A stretch of DNA of 64,000 bases from JBCBJX01 sp038522735. GTDB taxonomy: Bacteria > Pseudomonadota > Alphaproteobacteria > Caulobacterales > Parvularculaceae. The DNA lies in NCBI GenBank assembly GCA_038522735.1, contig JBCBJX010000006.1:1-64000 (forward strand), given 5' to 3'. The notes beneath the pieces are model-generated. The model ran no database searches, had not been told where the DNA came from, and worked only from the letters and a program-made list of their open reading frames with translations. Position 1 is the first letter of the stretch. Each line of letters begins with the position of its first letter. Both the position numbers and the translations under genes were made by a program. Positions 1-7,929 of the stretch are shown in pieces.

Positions 1-872
1 CGGATGAGCCGCACCACCTGCTCGACTTTCTCGACGAGCGCTTTCGGCGCGTCGCTGAACAGAAGGTGCGCCTCGTCGAAAAAGAAAACGAGCTTCGGCT
101 TCTCCGGATCGCCGACTTCCGGCAGCTCTTCAAAGAGCTCCGAGAGGAGCCAGAGGAGGAAGGTCGCATAGAGCTTCGGCGTCGCCATCAGCTTGTCCGC
201 CATCAGCACATTGACGATCCCGCGCCCGTCGGCGTCCGTGCGCATGAGGTCGGAAAGTTCAAGCGCCGGCTCGCCGAAAAAGTGCGTCGCGCCCTGTTCT
301 TCAAGCTGCAGAAGCCGCCGCTGGATCGCGCCGACGGAGGCCGTCGAGACGTTGCCGTACTCCGCTGAAAGTTCCTTGCGGCGCTCGGAAACGGCGACGA
401 GGAGGGCGCGCAGGTCCTTCAGATCAAGGAGCAGCAGCCCCTCGTCGTCGGCGAGGCGGAAGGCGAGGGAGAGGACGCCCTCCTGGGTGTCGTTGAGGCC
501 GAGCATGCGGGCGAGGAGGAGGGGCCCCATCTCGCTCACCGTCGCGCGGACCGGATGGCCCTCGTTCCCGAAAAGATCCCAGAAGACCGTCGGCGCCGGG
601 CCGAAGGGGTACGGGTCGAGGCCGATCGTTTCGGCCCGCGCGAGGAGGAAGTCCTTCGGCGCGCCCGCCTGCGAAAGCCCGGAGAGATCGCCTTTCACGT
701 CGGCGAGGAACACCGGAACGCCGGCTTCGGAAAAGCCCTCGGCGAGGATCTGCAGGGTCACCGTCTTGCCCGTGCCGGTCGCGCCGGCGACGAGGCCGTG
801 CCGGTTCGCGTATTTGAAGGCCAGGTGCTGTTTCGCCTCGCCCGCCGATCCCAGAAACACCCCGTCGCTCAT
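1..872 (-). CDS. HerA-like ATPase, DUF853 (YjgR-type) family, C-terminus cut off
   Basis: The gene starts with ATG at 872 on the minus strand and runs off the left edge, so only about 290 residues are visible. The protein opens MSDGVFLGSAGEAKQHLAFK and has a Walker A motif, GATGTGKT, near residues 37-44. Further on are ADVKGDLSG and a Walker B-like stretch, KLVFFFDEAHLLF, close to the edge. These are marks of the DUF853 branch of the HerA/FtsK ATPases, whose members are about 500 residues long and whose cellular role is poorly known. No nurA-like nuclease gene is visible beside it. Family assignment is firm; function is not. Confidence 0.85.
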   Translation of the reverse strand, partial: MSDGVFLGSAGEAKQHLAFKYANRHGLVAGATGTGKTVTLQILAEGFSEAGVPVFLADVKGDLSGLSQAGAPKDFLLARAETIGLDPYPFGPAPTVFWDLFGNEGHPVRATVSEMGPLLLARMLGLNDTQEGVLSLAFRLADDEGLLLLDLKDLRALLVAVSERRKELSAEYGNVSTASVGAIQRRLLQLEEQGATHFFGEPALELSDLMRTDADGRGIVNVLMADKLMATPKLYATFLLWLLSELFEELPEVGDPEKPKLVFFFDEAHLLFSDAPKALVEKVEQVVRLI

Positions 873-900
873 CCTCGCGCCCTTTCGTCATCGCCCACAG

Positions 901-919
901 GCGCGCGATAATCGCGCGC
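901..919. promoter_or_regulatory. Perfect 19-bp palindrome between divergent genes
   Basis: Nine-base arms GCGCGCGAT and ATCGCGCGC flank a single A. The site lies between the divergent HerA-like gene and the acidic-protein gene, where an operator would be expected. No known motif is recognised, and GC-rich palindromes arise easily in this genome. Confidence 0.3.
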
Positions 920-1011
920 GTCGTCATGTTTTGGCCATGGGCGTTTTGTGTGAGAGCGCTTATGTGGATAAAGCGGGCGCAGGCGAAGCCGCGCCGAGGC
1001 GGGAGCGGGAT

Positions 1012-1416
1012 ATGTTGAGATTATTGCTGCTGGTTCTGGTCGCGACGAGCGTCGTCTGGGGCGTGCTTCATCTGGCGGGCCGCTCCGACGAGGTGTCGGA
1101 CGTCGTGGAGACCGGCGAAGACGCGATCGACGCGGCGACGGACGCCGTGGACGACGTCCTGGACGCCGCGGTTGACACCGATGCGGAGGAGCCGGCCGCT
1201 GATCAGGGCGACGCCGAGACGGCGGCGGCCGACGGCGAAGCGGAAGAGGCTGCCGACGCCGGGGACGAAGCCGTCGACGACGAGGCTGTCGATGCAGAAG
1301 CCGAGCCGGCCGAGGGCGAGGCTGACGCGCCGGCCGAAGAACCGACGGACGGCGACGGGTCCGAGGACGCGGGCGAAGACGACGGCGCTTCAGAAACGCC
1401 GCAAGAGGGTCGCTGA
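1012..1416 (+). CDS. Small acidic protein with one N-terminal membrane segment
   Basis: Translation from ATG 1012 gives 134 residues. Residues 1-20 (MLRLLLLVLVATSVVWGVLH) form a hydrophobic helix that could be an anchor or an uncleaved signal. Everything after about residue 25 is low-complexity sequence made almost only of Ala, Asp, Glu, Gly and Thr, so it is strongly acidic and probably disordered. The longer frame back to 193 is antisense to the ATPase gene and is not credible; the ATG at 1012 has a purine-rich GGGAG sequence just upstream. No family is recognised. It may be a membrane-tethered periplasmic acidic tail. Confidence 0.6.
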   Translation: MLRLLLLVLVATSVVWGVLHLAGRSDEVSDVVETGEDAIDAATDAVDDVLDAAVDTDAEEPAADQGDAETAAADGEAEEAADAGDEAVDDEAVDAEAEPAEGEADAPAEEPTDGDGSEDAGEDDGASETPQEGR

Positions 1417-1504
1417 CGGGCGGCCCGGGCGCATTCGCGCTACAGCGTTAACGCTCTTCTAGGGCTGCGGCGCCTAGTCTTCCCGTCCGTCGGGAGGATA
1501 CGCC

Positions 1505-1840
1505 ATGGGCGCCGCCATCGATCTTGAACATCTTGAAAAATACGTCGCCGGCGACCGCGCCCTGCGCGACGAAGTGCTCGGAATTTTTGAACAGCAGGCG
1601 GAGCTTTGGACCCGCATGCTGGACGTGAACGCCGCCGACGAGGCCTGGCGCGACGCGGCCCACGCCCTCAAAGGCGCCGCCCGCGGCGTCGGCGCCTGGG
1701 AGGTCGGCGAGCTCTGCGAGAAAGCCGAAGCCCTGATCGGCGACGAGCGCCTCGTGAAAGTGCGCCGATCCGTTCTTCTCGATGATCTGAAAGACGCGGT
1801 GGTCGCCGCCGTCGACGCCGTCCGCCGCGTACGGGCCTGA
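1505..1840 (+). CDS. HPt (histidine phosphotransfer) domain protein
   Basis: The 111-residue protein is a single HPt domain. HALKGAARGVGAW places the phospho-accepting His at residue 53, with the Lys and Gly that normally follow it. Such four-helix proteins pass phosphate between response-regulator receiver domains in phosphorelays. GGGAGG seven bases before ATG 1505 is a strong ribosome binding site. No histidine kinase or response regulator gene lies nearby, so the partner is unknown. A hairpin follows the gene. Confidence 0.85.
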   Translation: MGAAIDLEHLEKYVAGDRALRDEVLGIFEQQAELWTRMLDVNAADEAWRDAAHALKGAARGVGAWEVGELCEKAEALIGDERLVKVRRSVLLDDLKDAVVAAVDAVRRVRA

Positions 1841-1855
1841 TCGCGCCCCAATACG

Positions 1856-1886
1856 CGACTTCCCGCGGTCAAGCCGCGGGAAGTCG
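1856..1886. terminator. Hairpin between convergent genes, probable bidirectional terminator
   Basis: A 13-bp perfect stem (CGACTTCCCGCGG / CCGCGGGAAGTCG) closes a five-base loop. It sits between the stop of the HPt gene and the stop of the M48 gene on the other strand. There is no clear T tract, so termination is inferred from stem strength and position. Confidence 0.6.
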
Positions 1887-1926
1887 GTTGGCGGCGAGCC
1901 CAATGGTAAAGACGGCGCGCGGCTGA

Positions 1927-3108
1927 TCAGTCCGGAACGGGGGCCGTCTCCGCAGCGGACGTTTCCGCATCCTCCGCAGCTTCGTCATCGCGCTCCACAT
2001 CGCCGTCGGCGTCATCGTCGGCGACGACCTCCGGCTGTGGAACGGGGCAGGCGTCTTTGACAAGCGCCCAGTTTTCCTCCGAGAGGGCGGGTCGCTTCGC
2101 AGCCCCGCCGCCGGCGCGCGCGGCCGCGGCGCGTTCGGCGTCTTCCGGGTGCGTTGAAAGCCAAGCGGGCGCGCCGACATCGGCGGCCTGTTTCGCGCTT
2201 AAGCGGTCGAAGAGGTCGGCGAGGCCGTCCGTCGCGACGCCCGCCTCGCCGAGCGCCTCGACGGCGTAGGCGTCCGCCGCCCGCTCGAAATCGCGGGAAT
2301 AGCGGAGGGTGGCGAGCTCCGTCGCCGACATGGCGAGGAGGTCGAGCCCGCCGGAGAACAGGCTCGTCGCCATGGCGAGGCTCATGCGGCTCACCATGAT
2401 CTGCATGCCGTGGCTTTCGCGGACGTGACCCATCTCATGGGCAAGGACGCCGGCGAATTCATCCGAGCTCTGCATTTCAGCGATCAGCGCGCCGGTGACG
2501 AGCACGATGCCGCCGGGCAGGGCGAAAGCGTTCGGCAGGCGCGTCTCCACCAGCTCCACCGTCACCGGATCGTCGAAACCTTCGAGCCGGAGTTCATCGA
2601 CCAGCGCGTCAATCGCGTCTTTGGCCGCCGTCGGCGTTTCGCATTCCGGCCAGTCGCGGGCGACGGCGCGATAGGTCTGCAGCCCGATGCGCGTTTCGAT
2701 CGCGTCGGGCGTCGCGAGCGCTACCGGCCGGGCGAGTTTCGGCGCGCCGGCGAGGAGGCCCCAGACTGCGACGGCGCTGACCGCGGCGGCAAGGGCGGCG
2801 GGCGGCCCGGATTTCAGGAGCGAGAACGTCGCGGCTCGGGTTCGCGGCGCCGCCTCCTGCAGGGCCTCGGCGAGCGGACCTGGCTTCAGGACGAGGCGGT
2901 GGTCCGGCGTTCCTTTTACGGACAACCGGACAAGGTCGTCCGGCTCGTCCGCGGCGCGGCGCAGTTTGCCGAGGGGCCATTCGGCCGGCGCCCCGACCGC
3001 CGCGTTCTCGATGACGAGCATGCGCTTCGAGAGACGGACAGCCACAGGCGCGCCGACGGGCGCCGCGCCGTCATAGAAGGTTCCCTCACCGATCATATCC
3101 TTCGCCAC
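1927..3108 (-). CDS. M48 family zinc metalloprotease, membrane-anchored
   Basis: The 393-residue protein starts at GTG 3108, behind a GGAGGG ribosome binding site. It has a cytoplasmic-looking N-terminal region, a membrane segment near 103-121, and then the peptidase domain. The zinc motif HEMGH is at 224-228, and the downstream FERAADAYA supplies the third ligand, as in the Ste24/HtpX/BepA clan. The last 30 or so residues are very acidic. Such enzymes act in envelope protein quality control. The start lies 9 bases after the stop of the DUF898 gene, so the two are probably cotranscribed, a pairing that suggests a joint membrane role. Confidence 0.9.
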   Translation of the reverse strand: MAKDMIGEGTFYDGAAPVGAPVAVRLSKRMLVIENAAVGAPAEWPLGKLRRAADEPDDLVRLSVKGTPDHRLVLKPGPLAEALQEAAPRTRAATFSLLKSGPPAALAAAVSAVAVWGLLAGAPKLARPVALATPDAIETRIGLQTYRAVARDWPECETPTAAKDAIDALVDELRLEGFDDPVTVELVETRLPNAFALPGGIVLVTGALIAEMQSSDEFAGVLAHEMGHVRESHGMQIMVSRMSLAMATSLFSGGLDLLAMSATELATLRYSRDFERAADAYAVEALGEAGVATDGLADLFDRLSAKQAADVGAPAWLSTHPEDAERAAAARAGGGAAKRPALSEENWALVKDACPVPQPEVVADDDADGDVERDDEAAEDAETSAAETAPVPD

Positions 3109-3117
3109 CGCACCCTC

Positions 3118-4278
3118 CTACACTGCGCCGACATCGAGCGCGTCGGCGAGGCCTTCGCCGGCGCCGGGGCGCGTGACGGTCGACGGGCCGACGCCTTCAA
3201 AGTCCGCGACGCCGCGGAAGACCAAGCGGTCGGCGACATAACGAAATGTCCGCACCTGGGTGAACGGCCGCCCGAGGCCGAGGGTGAAGAGCATGATGAA
3301 GGCGTTGCCGACGACCAGCTTCGCAACGCTCCATCCGCTGGCGGACATTTCAAAGCCGAGATCGCCGACCCGCGTCCAGCGGGCGAAATGGTTGAATTGC
3401 GCAGCGTAGTACCAGGCCATGGGCGCCTGGGCCGCCGCGAACGCCGCCCCGAAGACGAGATAGAGGAGCGCCGCGATGCCGACGCCCGCCGCGGCGGAAA
3501 GGTTGGGGCCGATCTGCTCGATCCACCGGAAGAGCCCCAGCTGGTCGCCGAACACCCATGCGAAGAACGCCGTCACGCCGACCGCCAGAGGAAAAACGAC
3601 CACGGAGAGGGCGATACGCGCGAACCACGCAGCGATATAGGGGCCGTAAAGCGGATTCGGGCCGCCGGCGTACTCGAACTTTCTGTCTCCGAACCAGGTG
3701 TTGTTCATCTCGTAGCGATAGAGGGCGCTCTGCTTGGTCGGCGTCATGAGACCGAACGTGATCGTCGTCAGGATCGAATAACCGAACACCTTCCAGGCGT
3801 AGCTGAGAGACTTGCCCGTCTGCCCGAACCGCACCGACCGCCAGAGGGTGCGGCTCAGGCGATAGCCGCGGGCCCGGTACAGCGCCACGCCGAGAAGAAA
3901 CAGCGGGATCGGATAGATGGCGGCGACCAGCATCGGCTCGATGAGCTGCAGGACGAGGGCGAGGGCCGCGAGCGGCAGGAAGACGATGAAGAGGATGATC
4001 AGGAAGCCGAGCAACATCTCGGTCCCGCGTCCGGTGTACTCGAGCGGGTCGCCGGCGATCTCCGTCCGGCTCCAGAGATATCGGCGCACCCGCGTGCGCG
4101 CCCAGAAGCGATAGAGCGTCAGCGTCGCCAGGTTGAAGAGGATCGTTTCGAGGATGAGCGAGGCGATGTCGTTCGTCTCGCCCCGATAGGCGAGCGCCGG
4201 CGGCGGCGCGCCGTCGGCCGGCTCGGGCAGCCGGAGGCCTTTCGCCGTCAAGACTTGAATCTCGCGTGTCCCGCTCAT
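3118..4278 (-). CDS. DUF898 (YjgN-like) multi-pass membrane protein
   Basis: This 386-residue protein has about six to eight hydrophobic segments. Stretches such as YRGETNDIASLILETILFN and TLYRFWARTRVRRYLWSRT are typical of the DUF898 family, which has no settled function. A 20-30 residue soluble N-terminus precedes the first membrane segment. AGGGGG five bases before ATG 4278 supports the start. The M48 protease follows in the same direction after 9 bases. Family call is good; biochemical role unknown. Confidence 0.85.
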   Translation of the reverse strand: MSGTREIQVLTAKGLRLPEPADGAPPPALAYRGETNDIASLILETILFNLATLTLYRFWARTRVRRYLWSRTEIAGDPLEYTGRGTEMLLGFLIILFIVFLPLAALALVLQLIEPMLVAAIYPIPLFLLGVALYRARGYRLSRTLWRSVRFGQTGKSLSYAWKVFGYSILTTITFGLMTPTKQSALYRYEMNNTWFGDRKFEYAGGPNPLYGPYIAAWFARIALSVVVFPLAVGVTAFFAWVFGDQLGLFRWIEQIGPNLSAAAGVGIAALLYLVFGAAFAAAQAPMAWYYAAQFNHFARWTRVGDLGFEMSASGWSVAKLVVGNAFIMLFTLGLGRPFTQVRTFRYVADRLVFRGVADFEGVGPSTVTRPGAGEGLADALDVGAV

Positions 4279-4355
4279 GCCGGCCCCCTGAGATCGGAGA
4301 CTAGCAGATTGATGCGCGCCCTTGCGACCCTGGTTCGTCGATGAATGGGAACATC

Positions 4356-4832
4356 TCAGCGACTAAGCAGATCCTGCTTCCAGTCTTCGTCCCACGCAGC
4401 GAACCGCTCCTGCATGGCCGCCAGCCGTTCCGGATGGTCTTTCGCAAGATCGGTCGTCTCCTCGCGATCCGCGGCGATGTTGAAAAGGAGCGGCGGCTTG
4501 TCGCCCTGACCGATGAGTTTCCAGTCGCCTTCCATCAAGGCGTACTCCGCCTCGTCCCGGAAGTAGATCGGTTGGGTCCGGTCTTCCCGCTAGCCTTTCA
4601 CGACGGAGAATACGTCCTCGCCGTCGATGGGGTTCGCGTGTCCGTCGTCGGCGACGCCCAGGAGCGCGAGGACGGTCGGGTAGTAGTCGGAGGTCGATAT
4701 CGGCGCGCCCACGGACGTTCCGGCTTCGAGGACGCCGGGCCATTCCGCGATCCCGGGAACGCGCACGCCGCCCTCCCAGAGCCTGCCTTTGTGGCCGCGC
4801 AGATGGGAAGGGCGCGAACGCCCGGTCGAGGA
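4356..4832 (-). pseudogene. Sulfatase remnant (C-terminal part only, internal stop)
   Basis: Reading leftward, LRGHKGRLWEGGVRVPGIAE and the following SDYYPTVLALLGV match the middle of type I sulfatases, and the tail MEGDWKLIGQ...LFNIAADREETTDL matches their C-terminus. The two parts are in the same frame but are split by a TAG at 4590-4592. The whole N-terminal half, with the Cys/Ser-x-Pro-x-Arg site that becomes formylglycine, is absent. It cannot encode an active enzyme. The right boundary, where it meets the esterase remnant, is good to about 30 bases. Confidence 0.75.
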
Positions 4833-5454
4833 GCTCTGGACCCGGACGGCGCCGAAGGGCGGTCCGTGGTCCCACAAAGAGGGGCGCGTCGCGCAGGTGA
4901 CGTCTCTCGCCCTCGCGGACGCTCTCATCGAATCCGGAGGCGCTGATCGGGTCGTCCTCGTTCCGTGCGCGGTCGGCGGAACCAGCATCGTCGAGTGGCT
5001 GCCGGACCCGGAGGACGCCGCGAAGGCGGGCACGCTGTTCGGGAACTGTCTGCAGGCGGCGCGCTTCGCCAAGGGCCTCCGGGACGTTGCGGGCTTCTTC
5101 TTCCATCAGGGCGAAAGCGACGCCCGCGACTGGATCCGCGGCCCCTATTGGGAGCCGATGGCGAGGACTGTTCTGATCGCGTTCCGCGAGGAGCTGCAGG
5201 CGCCGGGGCTGCCGATCGTTCTCGGCCGCCTCGGAGATCTTTCCCGGGAGACAAAGAAAGAGCGCCGGTGGCTCGACGACGTCGTGGACGGGCAGGCGCG
5301 TTTGACCTTGCCGCGTGTGTCCAAGGTCGAAACGACGGACCTGCCCATGAAGTCCGATTACGTCCATTACAGCCTAGAGGGGCAATTGGAGCTGGGGTGC
5401 CGGTATGAAAAAGCCTGGTCCGCGCTTGAGCCGCGCTGCGGCGACGTCAGCTGA
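4833..5454 (+). pseudogene. Acetylesterase (sialate O-acetylesterase / SGNH type) remnant lacking its N-terminus
   Basis: The plus-strand frame encodes ADRVVLVPCAVGGTSIVEW, then FFFHQGESDA, and near the end DYVHYSLEGQLELG. These are middle and C-terminal blocks of carbohydrate esterases of the SASA/CE6 type; the last carries the catalytic Asp-x-x-His. The N-terminal GQSN block with the nucleophilic Ser is missing. The only upstream ATG in frame (4789) lies inside the sulfatase remnant, so any product would be a chimera. A broken gene is the simplest reading. Confidence 0.7.
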
Positions 5455-5469
5455 GCCGGTCCGGCGGGC

Positions 5470-6648
5470 TCAGGCGCGCTTCAGCTCCGCCATCGCGTCC
5501 TCGATCCCGCCGAGGGTGAGGGGGAACATGCGGTTTTCAATGAGCTGGTTCAGCATGCCGATGGAGGGGGAGTACTCCCAGCTCGCCTCGGGCGTCGGGT
5601 TGAGCCAGACCGCCGACGGGTAGGTCTCGAAAACCCGCTGCATCCAGACCGCTCCCGGCTCCTCGTTGAAGTATTCGACCGACCCGCCCGGCACGGTGAC
5701 TTCGTAGGGGCTCATGGAAGCGTCGCCCACGAAGATCACCTTGTAGTCGTGGGGATAGGTGTGCAGCACCTCCCAGGTCGGGATCTTGTCCGTCCACCGC
5801 CTTTTGTTTTCGCGCCAGACGAAATCATAGAGGCAGTTGTGGAAGTAGAAATACTCCATGTGCTTGAATTCGGTGCGGGCGGCGGAGAAGAGCTCCTCGC
5901 AGACCTTCACATGCGGGTCCATTGAGCCGCCGACATCGAAGAAGATCAGCACCTTGATGGTGTTGCGCCGTTCGGGGCGCATCTGTACGTCGAGATATCC
6001 GTGGCGGGCGGTCGCGTCGATAGTGCCGTCGAGATCGAATTCGTCGAGAGCGCCCTTGCGGGCGAATTTGCGCAGTTTGCGGAGCGCCAGCTTAATGTTC
6101 CGGGTCCCGATCTCAACCGAGTCGTCGAGGTTCTTGAACTCGCGCTTCTCCCAGACCTTGACCGCGCGTCTGTGACGGCTCTCGCCGCCGATCCTGACGC
6201 CTTCCGGGTTGTAGCCGCCATGGCCGAAGGGCGAGGTCCCTCCCGTGCCGATCCATTTGTTCCCGCCCTCATGGCGCTTTTTCTGCTCTTCGAGGCGCTC
6301 CTTCAGCGTCTCCATCAGCTTGTCCCAGCCGCCGAGCGCCTCGATCTCCGCTTTCTCTTCGTCGGTGAGGAATTTCTCCGTCAGAAGACGAAGCCAGTCT
6401 TCGGGGATTTCCTCGGCGACCAGCCCGTCCTCCACGCTTTCAATACCCTTGAAGACGTGGGCGAAGACGCGGTCGAACTTGTCGAGATTGCGCTCGTCCT
6501 TAACCAGCGTCGAGCGCGACAGGTAGTAAAAGTCCTCCACCTTCCGCTCCGCAAGGTCCGCCTCCATCGCCTCCATGAGGGTGAGGTACTCGCGCAGGGA
6601 GACGGGCAGCCCCGCGTCCTTGAGCTCATGGAAGAAGATGGTGAACAT
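5470..6648 (-). CDS. VWA domain protein, CoxE-like
   Basis: The 392-residue protein has a charged alpha-helical N-terminal half and a C-terminal von Willebrand A domain starting near residue 230. Its metal-site motif reads DVGGS (238-242), with Gly in place of the first Ser of the usual DxSxS. HMEYFYFHNCLYDFVW follows, as in CoxE-like proteins. These proteins work with MoxR AAA ATPases in chaperone or metal-insertion roles. A MoxR gene lies upstream in the same direction, but a DUF547 gene is placed between the two. ATG 6648 has only a weak ribosome binding site. Confidence 0.88.
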   Translation of the reverse strand: MFTIFFHELKDAGLPVSLREYLTLMEAMEADLAERKVEDFYYLSRSTLVKDERNLDKFDRVFAHVFKGIESVEDGLVAEEIPEDWLRLLTEKFLTDEEKAEIEALGGWDKLMETLKERLEEQKKRHEGGNKWIGTGGTSPFGHGGYNPEGVRIGGESRHRRAVKVWEKREFKNLDDSVEIGTRNIKLALRKLRKFARKGALDEFDLDGTIDATARHGYLDVQMRPERRNTIKVLIFFDVGGSMDPHVKVCEELFSAARTEFKHMEYFYFHNCLYDFVWRENKRRWTDKIPTWEVLHTYPHDYKVIFVGDASMSPYEVTVPGGSVEYFNEEPGAVWMQRVFETYPSAVWLNPTPEASWEYSPSIGMLNQLIENRMFPLTLGGIEDAMAELKRA

Positions 6649-6666
6649 ATGCGTCCGGACCGCTTT

Positions 6667-7869
6667 TTATCCGTCGTCGGAATCGTCTTCATCGGCGTCG
6701 GAGCCGCCGTTCCGCAACGGGGGATCGGGTTCCGACGCGGCTGGTTTATCGGCGCTGTCGAGGTCTTGGATCGTGACTGTGCCACGACCGTTCCGGATAA
6801 AGAACTCAAGTTTGCGCTGCTGGATACTGTCGATGAACTGGCGAGCGATCGGAGAAAGGCCCGGCGCACCCATTACGCGGGTGATTCCATCGCTGTCGAA
6901 CGTGAATATATTGCCGATCGGGCCGGATATTTGGCCGTAACTCAGGTCCGCAACGGCGTTATCATAGACATCCGCGCGCACGCGCGCGCCCATGCTGAGA
7001 TAGTCTTCCGTATCTGCGTTGGCGTAGAGAAGGAGATGTTCGATCACCGCCGCCCAGGAGTCGCCGAACAGCGGTCCGCGGGCGTCGTTGTACAACATGG
7101 AAATACGATTGAATCGGTCGTCGTTTTCCACGCCGCGTAAAGAGTTTACGAACTCACGCGCGTTGTCGCGCAACTGGTCGTAGACCTCGTCGGCCGTGAA
7201 GGGGTTTGTTCGGATGTTGGGTCCGCCGATCGCGCCCGTGTAAAACCCGTACATGACAAGAGGTTGAGGCCAAGTCGGATAGACAATTCGCTTTCGGATA
7301 TCGTCGAGGCTCAGCGGGACGTCGCGAACCGTGATGATTTTCGCTTTGTAGACGGACTGTTCGGAGTTCACCGCCTTGAGGCGCGAGACGTCCCGAAACG
7401 GATACTGCTTTCCCATCTGATCAAGGAGCAACGCGTTATGGAAATTCATCCAGAATGCGAGCTGCTGGTTGGGCGTCATCAGGTCGATTGTCTGAGACTC
7501 CGCAACCGCCTTGAAGCCCGCAACAATCTCGGTCGTGATGATCTCAAATTTTTTGGGCTGCATGCTGAAGGCGATGCGGTTGCCTTCAAAGCGATACCGA
7601 CTTGGATTGCCGCGCGGAATGTTCGATCCCGTGCTCTTGGGCAAACGCGGCGCGGGCACGCGGTCTGACGGACCGACATCGTAAACGACCACGTCAAGAA
7701 GCTCTCGATAGGCGCCGTAATCGACTGCCGCACCTGGACGACCATCGGAGGGCGGTTCGAAAACGCCGAGAATAAGTTGGCGATCCGTCGCTTGCAGCGA
7801 TTGGTCGATTGTCGTTGCGCATCCTGAAAGAAAGACGGCTGCGCATAGAGTTGCGATGCGATAAATCAT
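6667..7869 (-). CDS. DUF547 domain lipoprotein
   Basis: The 400-residue protein has a lipoprotein signal with lipobox LSGC (Cys17). Its DUF547 domain contains NQQLAFWMNFHNALLLDQMG near residues 160-180. The domain is widespread but not biochemically defined. The C-terminal 40 residues are disordered and acidic. The base composition looks less GC-rich than the flanking genes, judged by eye. It lies between moxR and the VWA gene, 18 bases before the latter, so it is probably cotranscribed, but it may be a later insertion. Likely location is the periplasmic face of a membrane. Confidence 0.85.
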   Translation of the reverse strand: MIYRIATLCAAVFLSGCATTIDQSLQATDRQLILGVFEPPSDGRPGAAVDYGAYRELLDVVVYDVGPSDRVPAPRLPKSTGSNIPRGNPSRYRFEGNRIAFSMQPKKFEIITTEIVAGFKAVAESQTIDLMTPNQQLAFWMNFHNALLLDQMGKQYPFRDVSRLKAVNSEQSVYKAKIITVRDVPLSLDDIRKRIVYPTWPQPLVMYGFYTGAIGGPNIRTNPFTADEVYDQLRDNAREFVNSLRGVENDDRFNRISMLYNDARGPLFGDSWAAVIEHLLLYANADTEDYLSMGARVRADVYDNAVADLSYGQISGPIGNIFTFDSDGITRVMGAPGLSPIARQFIDSIQQRKLEFFIRNGRGTVTIQDLDSADKPAASEPDPPLRNGGSDADEDDSDDG

Positions 7870-7929
7870 GCCTCAAACCCCGTTATGACCGTTTTGGTAG
7901 TTTAGCAGAGCGTTGCAGCGGAGGCGACT

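Noticed and set aside
1..872. HerA-NurA or HerA-type antiphage defence locus
   Set aside because: The protein is DUF853-type and no nuclease or other defence gene is next to it in the window.
2410..4344. A 644-codon open frame on the plus strand
   Set aside because: It is antisense to the M48 and DUF898 genes, which have clear motifs. Its translation is Arg/Gly/Glu-rich with no family features, as is usual for shadow frames in GC-rich DNA.
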